A stretch of DNA of 39,820 nt from Clostridia bacterium (GTDB lineage Bacteria; Bacillota; Peptococcia; Peptococcales; BICA1-8). Position numbers and translations under genes: made by a program. Positions 33,590-39,820 of this stretch are shown here, one piece after another. The notes beneath the pieces are model-generated. The model saw only the letters and a program-made list of their open reading frames with translations. It was not told where the DNA came from and ran no database searches. Numbering within the stretch: the stretch's first letter is position 1; every line of letters starts with the position of its first letter. The stretch spans positions 1 to 39,820 of the forward strand of contig JAAXZE010000139.1 in assembly GCA_012720075.1 (NCBI GenBank), in the 5' to 3' direction.

Positions 33590-34587
33590 TCTAAAACCTC
33601 TCCCATATTGATATTTGCCTTAATAGTATCAATAAACCCTTGGGAGTAACTTTCATAAGCTACCCTAATGGCATTATGAATAGCTTGAGATTTGGAACTG
33701 CCGTGACAAATAATGCTGATGCCATCAACTCCTAATAAAGGGGCTCCTCCATATTCCGAATAATCCATGCGTTTTTTCATCCCTTTTAAGGCAGGCAGCA
33801 TCAAAGCTGCGCCCATTTTTGATACAAAACTTTTATTTGTTTCTTCTTTGATAATCTGGGCAAAAGCTGAGGCCATTCCCTCCATTAGCTTTAAAACAAC
33901 ATTGCCGACAAAGCCGTCACATACCATCACATCAGCATCACCTTTGGGAATATCACGACCTTCAACATTACCGACAAAATTTATATCATTCATTTTTTCC
34001 AGTTGTTCATAGGTTTTTATAGCCAATTCATTTCCTTTTGTTTTTTCACTGCCTATATTAATCAAAGCCACCTTAGGATTTTCAATTCCTAAAACTTTTT
34101 CTGAATATATGCTACCCATTTTTGCAAATTGTACTAAATGCTGAACTTTACAATCGGCATTTGCACCAACATCTAAGAGTAATTTGCCGCCTTTAAGGGT
34201 AGGTAAAACCGTCCCTATTGCAGGCCGATCGACTCCCTTTATACGACCTAATCCAAATAATGCCGCTACCATTTGGGCGCCTGTGCTGCCGGCCGACACC
34301 ACCCCATGGGCTAGCCCGTCTTTTACTAATTTAGTTGCGACCGTAATTGAAGCATCCTTTTTCTTCCGATAGGCAATTCCCGGGTGTTCATCCATGGCAA
34401 TTACTTCGGAAGCATGGAATATTTCCAATTTTTCATGCTTTTCCTGTAAGTAATCTTGAATCTGTTTTTGGTCGCCAACCAAATATATCTTTTCTATGTA
34501 AGGATATAGTTTCACAGCCTCTTGGGCACCCTTGATTATTTCGGCGGGTGCGTAGTCGCCACCCATTACATCGAGAGCAATCTTCAC
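33586..34587 (-). CDS. plsX: Phosphate acyltransferase PlsX
   Basis: Converts acyl-ACP to acyl-phosphate for the PlsY/PlsC route of phospholipid synthesis, as a peripheral membrane enzyme. The 333-residue protein starts MKIALDVMGGDYAPAEIIKGA, and carries GVVSAGSTGAQMVAALFGLGRI, LLDVGANADCK and VMVCDGFVGNVVLKLMEG, all standard PlsX landmarks. It lies 11 bases after fapR and overlaps fabH. The fapR-plsX pairing is the core of the FapR regulon in Firmicutes. Confidence 0.97.
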   Translation of the reverse strand: MKIALDVMGGDYAPAEIIKGAQEAVKLYPYIEKIYLVGDQKQIQDYLQEKHEKLEIFHASEVIAMDEHPGIAYRKKKDASITVATKLVKDGLAHGVVSAGSTGAQMVAALFGLGRIKGVDRPAIGTVLPTLKGGKLLLDVGANADCKVQHLVQFAKMGSIYSEKVLGIENPKVALINIGSEKTKGNELAIKTYEQLEKMNDINFVGNVEGRDIPKGDADVMVCDGFVGNVVLKLMEGMASAFAQIIKEETNKSFVSKMGAALMLPALKGMKKRMDYSEYGGAPLLGVDGISIICHGSSKSQAIHNAIRVAYESYSQGFIDTIKANINMGEVLE

Positions 34588-34598
34588 TCTTATTCCCC

Positions 34599-35153
34599 CT
34601 AACGTGATACAACAATAAACTTCCCAACAAACACTTCTTCAGCTCCAACTTTGGAAACTACTTTTACCAGGTGTTTATTGGAATGTCTTTTGGCTAAAAC
34701 AGCCGTTGCTATCAATCTTTCGTTTAAATATACCGGTCTGCGATATCTGACTCTGGCGCTGCCCGTTAAAACAACCTCGGCATCAATTAAAGCCATAGCC
34801 AGCATATTGGCCTGGGAATAAATATGGTGTCCTCGACAAACTTGACTTTTTTCGGACACCATTTCAGGAGTAACTTCTAATAGAGATGTTGCCCTTTTTC
34901 CCAACTCTAATTCTATTAACTCACCGATAATTTCCTTATCAGTAACTGACTTAACCAGGGAATAGTTTTGCTGAGCGACTCTTTTCATCCTTTCCCGGAC
35001 TTCCGGAATACCCAGTTCCAGCCGATCCAGCCTGATGGTCTGAATACTGCAGCCAAATTTTTCGGCCAAATCTTCATCGGTTGCAAAAGGGTTCTCCTGG
35101 AGATAAGCCTGAAGACTTTCTTGTCTTTCGGCCTTGGCCAATCTTTTTTTCAT
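34599..35153 (-). CDS. fapR: Fatty acid and phospholipid biosynthesis regulator FapR
   Basis: Repressor that senses malonyl-CoA and controls fatty-acid and phospholipid genes. From ATG 35153 the product has 184 residues, near the 188 I recall for Bacillus subtilis. An N-terminal DeoR-like helix-turn-helix (TDEDLAEKFGCSIQTIRLDRLELGIPE, residues 25-51) is followed by a hot-dog effector domain with HHIYSQANMLAMALIDAEVVLTG. The frame opens earlier at 35204, but that region holds the promoter and FapR box, so I use the ATG preceded by GGTGGG. It heads the fab operon and most likely represses itself. Confidence 0.95.
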   Translation of the reverse strand: MKKRLAKAERQESLQAYLQENPFATDEDLAEKFGCSIQTIRLDRLELGIPEVRERMKRVAQQNYSLVKSVTDKEIIGELIELELGKRATSLLEVTPEMVSEKSQVCRGHHIYSQANMLAMALIDAEVVLTGSARVRYRRPVYLNERLIATAVLAKRHSNKHLVKVVSKVGAEEVFVGKFIVVSR

Positions 35154-35180
35154 TTTAACCCACCATTCCTTATACCAGAT

Positions 35181-35199
35181 ATTAGTACCTGATATCAAT
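35181..35199. promoter_or_regulatory. FapR operator overlapping the fapR transcription start
   Basis: ATTAGTACCTGATATCAAT is an imperfect palindrome (ATTAGTA at 35181-35187 against TATCAAT at 35193-35199) and closely resembles the FapR box as I recall it, with its TTAGTACCT core. It covers the predicted start site just downstream of the -10 box, where binding would block transcription. Confidence 0.8.
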
Positions 35200-35203
35200 A
35201 CCA

Positions 35204-35232
35204 AGTATAATATATTAAGGGAAAATATGCAA
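35204..35232 (-). promoter_or_regulatory. Promoter of the fapR–plsX–fab operon
   Basis: On the minus strand, TTGCAT (35232-35227) and TATACT (35209-35204) are separated by exactly 17 bases. Transcription should start near 35197, inside the FapR operator, leaving a leader of about 44 bases before fapR. Confidence 0.8.
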
Positions 35233-35286
35233 GATAATTATTAATGTTAACAGTTAATAAATATTTAACAAATTAATACAAAAATA

Positions 35287-35323
35287 TACAAAAAAAGAGC
35301 AAGCAAATTATTGCTCGCTCTTT
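35287..35323 (-). terminator. Rho-independent terminator after rpmF
   Basis: Thirteen-position stem with one A-C mismatch (arms 35294-35306 and 35311-35323) and a 4-base loop, followed on the minus strand by a run of U. It starts 11 bases after the rpmF stop and insulates the fapR promoter from rpmF transcription. Confidence 0.87.
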
Positions 35324-35334
35324 GGTTTCCGTTA

Positions 35335-35523
35335 TTACTCGGCAGCTGCTTTTTTCACAACTTCACGGTTTTTGTAATATCCACATTCCGGACAAACCCT
35401 ATGAGGTAGTTTAGGTTCATGGCATTGTGGGCATTCCATTCTGGTTGGAGTATCGAGTTTGGCCCAGATGGATCTTTTCTTTCTGGTTCTGGATTTAGAT
35501 CTCCTATTTTGTTGTACTCCCAT
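35335..35523 (-). CDS. rpmF: 50S ribosomal protein L32, zinc-ribbon form
   Basis: Ribosomal protein L32, 62 residues, with a basic N-terminus ([15 protein letters not shown]) and four cysteines, Cys31, 34, 44 and 47 in CPQC and CPEC, forming the zinc ribbon of the C+ type. The ribosome site GAGGAGGTGTAATA stands before the ATG. Two bases separate it from the DUF177 gene, a pairing conserved widely in bacteria. It is followed by a terminator. Confidence 0.96.
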   Translation of the reverse strand: MGVQQNRRSKSRTRKKRSIWAKLDTPTRMECPQCHEPKLPHRVCPECGYYKNREVVKKAAAE

Positions 35524-35525
35524 TA

Positions 35526-36059
35526 TTACACCTCCTCAGCGCCTTTAAGTTTAGCTAAAACGGCTAATCGTGGGTCAATTTCTCTATTCTCACAATTACA
35601 CTGTTGTATATTAAGATTTTGACCGCATTTCATACAAAGCCCCTTACATTCCTCAGAACATAAAATTTTATAGGGCAAGGATGAAATGATATTCTCCCGA
35701 ATTAAATCTGTTAATTCAAGAATATCATTATCAAAGACCACAAATATATCTTCGATTTCATCCTGAGAATAATCACCAAGATAACGCAAATCAGCAAAGT
35801 AGACCAGTTCTTCTTCGATAATGGTATTTACAGGTAAGATGACCTGCCCTAAACAACGGTGGCATACCGTTTTTATTTCTGTATTGATAAAACCTTTTAA
35901 TTCTAAGATGCGCCTATTATTGGTCACCATTAAGGATATACGAACAGGTTTAATAATTTCCAGTTCATCGTTTATTTTGAAGTTATCACTTAATAGCTCA
36001 TAACTTGAGGTTATTCCTGTTTTATTTCTTACCCTTGCCAAATTAATACTTAAAGACAT
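35526..36059 (-). CDS. DUF177 (YceD/YlbN) family protein
   Basis: Conserved protein of about 177 residues encoded next to rpmF in many bacteria; relatives have been linked to 23S rRNA accumulation, so a ribosome-assembly role is likely. The C-terminal half holds a cysteine-rich segment, [17 protein letters not shown] then CNC, typical of DUF177, and an earlier CHRCLG. The domain [20 protein letters not shown] precedes it. I chose ATG 36059 (AAAGGTGGTAAAA upstream) over an earlier GTG at 36068. It is transcribed from a strong promoter at 36110-36139. Confidence 0.9.
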   Translation of the reverse strand: MSLSINLARVRNKTGITSSYELLSDNFKINDELEIIKPVRISLMVTNNRRILELKGFINTEIKTVCHRCLGQVILPVNTIIEEELVYFADLRYLGDYSQDEIEDIFVVFDNDILELTDLIRENIISSLPYKILCSEECKGLCMKCGQNLNIQQCNCENREIDPRLAVLAKLKGAEEV

Positions 36060-36109
36060 TTTTACCACCTTTATTCTCTATTAAGGGTAACCATATAGGC
36101 GACCTTTTT

Positions 36110-36139
36110 ATTATATATTTCAAAAGGTTGGATTGTCAA
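36110..36139 (-). promoter_or_regulatory. Strong sigma-A-type promoter for DUF177–rpmF
   Basis: On the minus strand, consensus TTGACA (36139-36134) and consensus TATAAT (36115-36110) are separated by 18 bases. A second TTGACA lies 17 bases further upstream (36156-36151). The predicted leader is about 43 bases long. Confidence 0.85.
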
Positions 36140-36182
36140 GCAGGCGTCCTTGTCAATATAAACTCTTTCTTTTAACTTTAAT

Positions 36183-37175
36183 CTAACATTGTAAAACAGT
36201 CATTGCTACAGTGTTCACAATGTCTTCGACACTGCATCCCCGTGACAAATCATTAACCGGTTTATTCATACCTTGAAGAACAGGACCTATGGCTTCGGCC
36301 TTAGCTAAACGCTGAACCAATTTGTAACCGATGTTACCTGCCTGTAAATCAGGGAATACCAGGACATTTACCTGTCCGGCAACTTTGCTGCCCGGAGCTT
36401 TAGAACTACCAACTTTAGGAACTATTGCCGCATCTAACTGCAGCTCACCATCAATAGCTAATTCAGGATATCTTTCTTGGGCAATTTTAGTAGCCTCAAT
36501 GACTTTGTCAACCAATTCATGCTTAGCACTGCCTTTAGTTGAAAAAGAAAGCATGCCGACTTTAGGTTCTTCAATTCCTACCAGTTTTATTGCTGTTTTA
36601 GCTGACAGGTAGGCAATTTCCGCTAATTGTTCTGCAGTCGGATTGGGATTTACGGCACAATCAGCGAAGACAAAAATTCCATTGGAACCCAGCTCACAAT
36701 TGGGTACTATCATAATAAAGGCGCCTGATACGGAAGAGATTCCTTTTTCCGTTTTAATAATTTGTAAAGCAGGTCTCAACACATCGCCGGTTGTATTTTG
36801 CGCACCGGCTACCATACCGTCGGCATCACCGCTGTTTACCATAAGAGCGCCAAAATACAAAGGATTTTTGGTTAAATTTACTGCATCTTCCTCTGTTAAA
36901 CCTTTATTTTTTCTAAGTTCATATAAAGCTTGAGCATATTGCTTAAATTTATCAGATTCTGTAGGATTGATAATAGTTACCTCGCTTAAATCGGTATTGG
37001 TTTTTTGGGCAACAGCCTCAACCTGGCTTTTTTCACCTAGTAATATAACTTTGGCAATTTTTTCTTTGCTAATAATTTGAGCAGCCTGGACTGTTCTTTC
37101 TTCTGTTCCCTCCGGTAAGACAATAGTAGCATATTTTTGGGATGCTTTTTCCCTCATGCTTTGAATTAGATCCAT
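36183..37175 (-). CDS. pta: Phosphate acetyltransferase
   Basis: Interconverts acetyl-CoA and acetyl-phosphate, in acetate metabolism and ATP formation by fermenters. The 330-residue single-domain protein has VLPEGTEERTVQAA near residue 19, LMVNSGDADGMVAGAQNTTGDVLRPALQII near 110 and QVNVLVFPDLQAGNIGYKLVQRLAKAEAIGPVLQGMNKPVNDLSRG at the C-terminus. These fit Pta; the related phosphate butyryltransferase is less likely but cannot be fully excluded. The ribosome site AAGGAGGATTTTACA precedes the ATG. No acetate kinase gene is next to it in this window, and no clear terminator separates it from DUF177. Confidence 0.93.
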   Translation of the reverse strand: MDLIQSMREKASQKYATIVLPEGTEERTVQAAQIISKEKIAKVILLGEKSQVEAVAQKTNTDLSEVTIINPTESDKFKQYAQALYELRKNKGLTEEDAVNLTKNPLYFGALMVNSGDADGMVAGAQNTTGDVLRPALQIIKTEKGISSVSGAFIMIVPNCELGSNGIFVFADCAVNPNPTAEQLAEIAYLSAKTAIKLVGIEEPKVGMLSFSTKGSAKHELVDKVIEATKIAQERYPELAIDGELQLDAAIVPKVGSSKAPGSKVAGQVNVLVFPDLQAGNIGYKLVQRLAKAEAIGPVLQGMNKPVNDLSRGCSVEDIVNTVAMTVLQC

Positions 37176-37303
37176 TGTAAAATCCTCCTTTTGTTAATTG
37201 GTATAATTTACTTGACAAAATTTATTTCACCAAAAAATCACAAATTCCTACTATAAAAATATTTTTTGTTAAAAATTAATCCATATGTATGGGAGTTGAA
37301 GAT
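37176..37303. promoter_or_regulatory. Divergent intergenic region between pta and tmcAL
   Basis: This AT-rich 128-base region must hold the promoters for both divergent genes. Candidates are weak: on the plus strand TTCACC (37226-37231) and TACTAT (37249-37254), 17 bases apart; on the minus strand TGAAAT (37229-37224) and TTATAC (37206-37201), 17 bases apart. A perfect TTGACA at 37212-37217 lacks a matching -10 box. Confidence 0.35.
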
Positions 37304-38497
37304 ATGCAGGTAATTGGAATAATTGCCGAATATAATCCTTTTCATTTAGGGCACCTTTACCATTTGACCGAAGCCAAGAAAAAAATTGAAAACAGCGGTG
37401 TTATCGCCGTTTTAAGCGGCAGCTTCCTGCAAAGAGGAGAGCCGGCACTGGTTAATAAATGGGTTCGGACCGAAATGGCTTTAAAAGCAGGTATTGACTT
37501 GATTTTGGAATTGCCCGTCGCTTTTTCTTCCAGGAGTGCATATTGGTTTGCCCTGGGAGGAGTAAAAACATTAGCTGCCACAGGAATTGTAACCCACTTA
37601 GCCTTTGGCGCCGAGACTGATGACTTGGCTCAATTAAAAGAAACGGCTCAAAAGTTAAACTATGAAGACCCTTTATTTATGCAAAAAATCGAAGAATATT
37701 TAAGATTAGGGCACTCTTATCCCAAATCCAGAAGTTTGGCTTTAAAAAATATGGATATATCTCAACCCAATGATATACTGGCGGTCGCTTATCTAAGGGT
37801 ATTGGAACAACTGGAAACAACCATTGAACCTCTTTTAATTCCCCGGATCGGCAGTTACCACGCTCAGAGACCGGAAAATGGCCTTGCCAGTGCCACAGCC
37901 ATCCGCAAATTAATCCTTGAAGGTAATCAAAATTGGACCAGGTACCTTCCCCAGTGGTCCGCCCAATTATTATTAAAAGAATTTAATGAAGGCCGCGGGC
38001 CCGTAACTTTAACATCCCTGGAACAGTCAATTTTTGCGGTTATAAGACGAATGGGTCCCCACCAAATCAGAAAAATTATTGAAGTTTCCGAAGGTCTTGA
38101 AAACCGACTATATGAACTTGCCCAAAAAACCGGTAATATTGAAATCTTGTTAAACAAATTAAAAACCAAACGTTATACATATACTCGCCTGCAACGGCTT
38201 GTAATCCATGTCTTGTTGAATTTTACTAAAGATCTAAGTATTACTAGTCCCCAATACTTAAGGGTTTTAGGTTTTAATAAACGTGGGAAGGAATTACTGA
38301 AAAAAATGAAAAAAAGCAGTACCCTTCCCATAATAACCAAATTCTCAGATGGTTATCATGAAATTAATGACCAAGGAAAAAAAATTTTGGATTTGGAAGT
38401 ATTGGCAACCGATTTGTATTTTTTAGGTTTTCCCAATAAAGATGAGCGCAGCGGTCGCCAGGATTTTTACAAATCTCCGGTCATTATCGAAGATTAA
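37304..38497 (+). CDS. tmcAL: tRNA(Met) cytidine acetate ligase TmcAL (YlbM)
   Basis: Uses acetate and ATP to make N4-acetylcytidine at the wobble position of elongator tRNA-Met. The 397-residue protein has the nucleotidylyltransferase N-terminus MQVIGIIAEYNPFHLGHLYHL, with the HxGH-like HLGH at 14-17, then AVLSGSFLQRGEPALVNKW, DLILELPVAFS and LASATAIRKLI, all marks of the family. A longer frame opens at 37289; the ATG at 37304 has GGGAG 8 bases upstream and gives the conserved start. It is one of only two plus-strand genes. Its stop codon overlaps that of the convergent patatin gene. Confidence 0.95.
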   Translation: MQVIGIIAEYNPFHLGHLYHLTEAKKKIENSGVIAVLSGSFLQRGEPALVNKWVRTEMALKAGIDLILELPVAFSSRSAYWFALGGVKTLAATGIVTHLAFGAETDDLAQLKETAQKLNYEDPLFMQKIEEYLRLGHSYPKSRSLALKNMDISQPNDILAVAYLRVLEQLETTIEPLLIPRIGSYHAQRPENGLASATAIRKLILEGNQNWTRYLPQWSAQLLLKEFNEGRGPVTLTSLEQSIFAVIRRMGPHQIRKIIEVSEGLENRLYELAQKTGNIEILLNKLKTKRYTYTRLQRLVIHVLLNFTKDLSITSPQYLRVLGFNKRGKELLKKMKKSSTLPIITKFSDGYHEINDQGKKILDLEVLATDLYFLGFPNKDERSGRQDFYKSPVIIED

Positions 38498-39288
38498 TCT
38501 TTACCTGTTTTAACAATAAAATTATTAATCTTGTTTTTAATTTCTTCCACCACTTCCTGGCATGCTCTTCTGCCCATTTCAATAAAATAAGCGGCTTTGG
38601 CAAAATCGGTCCAGTTATAATCGCAAACACGGGGTTTAACAATTATATCGGTATAGCGGGTATAATAATTACGAGCCTGGCGTTCCAAAAGTTCGATGGA
38701 CTGCATAATTACATCGTATATATTATTAATTTCAACCTTGGTTCTATTATAATATTGCAAATCAACAGCAATAACTATATCTGCTCCCATTTCCCGGGCC
38801 AATTGAGCCGGCACCCTGTCAGTTACAGCCCCGTCAACATAAATGCTTTTTCCGCTTACCACAGGTTCGATAACCCCTGGTACCGAAATACTGGCTCTAA
38901 CGGCATTGGCCACATTCCCTTCTCTAAAAACTACCCGTTCTCCGGTGGTAAGATCTGTTGCCACAACGCCAAGCGCTATGGGAAGATCGGAAAAATCATA
39001 ATTATGGGTCAATAATCTCAGCAAATCATGAGCCTTTTTACCTTTAACCAACCCCCATTTAGGTATGCTCAGGTCCAAATAATGAGAATTATTTAACTGT
39101 AACGCCAGCTTTTCCATCATGCCAAGCTGGGCCCCTGCAGCATATATTGCTCCTATTGCCGCCCCCATACTTGACCCGGTAATTATATGTATTGGAATAT
39201 CAGCTTCCTTTAAAACCTGCAATACTCCAATATGAGCCAATCCTTTTGCACCACCGGCGCCTAAGGCTAATCCAATCTTAGGTTCCAT
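38494..39288 (-). CDS. Patatin-like phospholipase/acylhydrolase (RssA/YlbK type)
   Basis: Predicted cytoplasmic serine acylhydrolase of 264 residues. The oxyanion-hole motif GAGGAKG is at 10-16, the nucleophile elbow GSSMG at 38-42 with Ser40, and the dyad aspartate in YVDGAVTDRVP near residue 153. No signal peptide is seen. YlbK homologues occupy this ylbJ-ylbK-ylbM neighbourhood in Bacillus. The natural lipid substrate is unknown. The ATG has AGGAGGTATGCTAA upstream. It is convergent with tmcAL and divergent from ylbJ. Confidence 0.9.
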   Translation of the reverse strand: MEPKIGLALGAGGAKGLAHIGVLQVLKEADIPIHIITGSSMGAAIGAIYAAGAQLGMMEKLALQLNNSHYLDLSIPKWGLVKGKKAHDLLRLLTHNYDFSDLPIALGVVATDLTTGERVVFREGNVANAVRASISVPGVIEPVVSGKSIYVDGAVTDRVPAQLAREMGADIVIAVDLQYYNRTKVEINNIYDVIMQSIELLERQARNYYTRYTDIIVKPRVCDYNWTDFAKAAYFIEMGRRACQEVVEEIKNKINNFIVKTGKD

Positions 39289-39507
39289 TTAGCATACCTC
39301 CTAACTATTAAAGAAGTATTATCATAACTAAAGTAATATTACATATAAATGGTACTACAGGGGCAGGAAACAAGATAAAGTATGCAGGATTAAATAAGGT
39401 CAAAAAATTTTCATGCCCCTTGCTTTCTTATTTTATTTTTAATTGCCTTCAAAACACCAAATACCTGAAGTTTTTGGGATGATATAGAAATTCTCTACGG
39501 GGGTGGA
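39289..39507. other. Divergent intergenic region before ylbJ
   Basis: A 219-base gap between the patatin gene and ylbJ with no gene-like frame. It contains a 7-base inverted repeat, AGGGGCA (39359-39365) and TGCCCCT (39414-39420), 48 bases apart. A possible minus-strand promoter, TTTATA and TATGAT with 17 bases between, lies upstream of the patatin gene. I cannot identify a sporulation promoter for ylbJ with confidence. Confidence 0.35.
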
Positions 39508-39820
39508 ATGGTTTTGCGCAAAAACTTATTCTACAGCTTACTTGCTATTTTAGCGGTAATTTTGGTCGGAGCGATGATAATCCATCCAGAATCCACCTTC
39601 CAAGGAGCCCTAACAGGTCTTAAGACCTGGGGTTTAATTCTGGTTCCCTCCCTTTTACCTTTTTTTATTATCTCTGATTTATTGGTTGAATTGGGTGTTG
39701 TCCGGCTACTGGGAGTACTCTTGGAACCATTAATGCGCCCCCTTTTCAAACAACCCGGTGAATCAGGATTTGTAGTGGCAAGGGGTTTTACATCCGGTTT
39801 TCCAATGGGGGCGGTTCTGA
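39508..39820 (+). CDS. ylbJ: Sporulation integral membrane protein YlbJ, 5' part only
   Basis: Membrane protein required for spore cortex or late sporulation steps in Bacillus; its presence points to an endospore former. The frame runs from ATG 39508 to the window edge, giving 104 residues without a stop. It shows an N-terminal helix (LFYSLLAILAVILVGAMII), the conserved GLKTWGLILVPSLLPFFIISDLLVELG, and ARGFTSGFPMGAVL near the edge, which fits the nucleoside-recognition (Gate) fold of YlbJ and SpoIIIAG-era SpmA-like proteins. The ribosome site GGGGGTGGA is very close to the ATG, so the TTG at 39514 is an alternative start. Confidence 0.85.
   Translation, partial: MVLRKNLFYSLLAILAVILVGAMIIHPESTFQGALTGLKTWGLILVPSLLPFFIISDLLVELGVVRLLGVLLEPLMRPLFKQPGESGFVVARGFTSGFPMGAVL

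Noticed and set aside
35154-35204. FapR reading frame extended to 35204
   Set aside because: The extension includes the FapR operator and the predicted transcription start, so it cannot be translated from the mapped promoter.
37212-37217. Consensus TTGACA as the tmcAL -35 box
   Set aside because: No -10-like sequence lies 16 to 18 bases downstream on the plus strand.
39359-39420. Inverted repeat upstream of ylbJ as a riboswitch or terminator
   Set aside because: Only 7 base pairs with a loop of 48 bases, no U run directly after it and no match to a riboswitch that I recognise.
1-39820. CRISPR arrays, tRNA or rRNA genes, insertion sequences or prophage genes
   Set aside because: No regularly spaced repeats, cloverleaf sequences, transposase or phage-like frames were seen; the gaps between genes are short.

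Overview
The window is a contiguous piece of a low-G+C Firmicute chromosome, most likely an endospore-forming anaerobe of the Clostridia (Peptococcaceae/heliobacteria-like). This rests on gene content and order seen here: the rpmF–fapR–plsX–fab–rnc–smc–ftsY–ffh–rpsP–trmD–rplS–lepB–rbgA–rnhB backbone, the regulator FapR with its operator, FabK as enoyl-ACP reductase, YlqD/YlxM/YlbJ family proteins, strong AGGAGG ribosome sites, many GTG/TTG starts, and an 11-subunit-type nuo operon. The genus assignment is inference only. Nearly everything is on the minus strand; only tmcAL and the partial ylbJ read forward.

Layout, in window order (transcription of minus genes runs right to left). 1–9150: nuoABCDHIJKLMN, encoding the membrane arm and the Q/Fe-S connecting module of complex I without nuoEFG; nuoN runs off the left edge. 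9200–11600: rnhB, an AT-rich gap with a terminator-like hairpin, then rbgA and lepB. 11668–16911: the ylxM–ffh–rpsP–khpA–ylqD–rimM–trmD–SPOUT methylase–rplS translation/SRP operon, with a sigma-A-type promoter before ylxM, an internal promoter plus structured leader before rplS, and a terminator after rplS. 16942–20748: a four-gene nucleoside salvage module (deaminase, class II aldolase, mtnA, mtnP), translationally coupled to ftsY. 20738–27193: ftsY, smc, an uncharacterised radical SAM gene and rnc. 27307–35232: the fatty-acid operon fapR–plsX–fabH–fabK–fabD–fabG–acpP, an internal terminator, a second FabK-like FMN protein with a four-cysteine cluster, and fabF. 35294–36139: DUF177 and rpmF with their own promoter and terminator. 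36183–39820: pta, tmcAL, a patatin-like protein and the start of ylbJ.

How the genes work together. The fab operon makes acyl chains for membrane lipid under control of a FapR site placed on its promoter. The salvage module can be read as a complete route from 5'-methylthioadenosine or 5'-deoxyadenosine to DHAP plus a small aldehyde, probably by deamination first, because MtnP carries Asn rather than Asp in its base-recognition segment. The housekeeping block links ribosome maturation (RimM, RbgA, RNase III, KhpA), tRNA modification (TrmD, TmcAL, a SPOUT enzyme) and co-translational targeting (Ffh, FtsY, LepB).

The most interesting candidates are (i) the FabK-like flavoprotein with a Cys-x2-Cys-x3-Cys-x4-Cys cluster inside the fab operon, a possible FabX-like enzyme of anaerobic unsaturated fatty acid synthesis, and (ii) the deaminase-first salvage cluster inserted between ftsY and ylxM-ffh. 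No tRNA, rRNA, insertion sequence, prophage or CRISPR array was seen, and no gene-free stretch exceeds about 240 bases.
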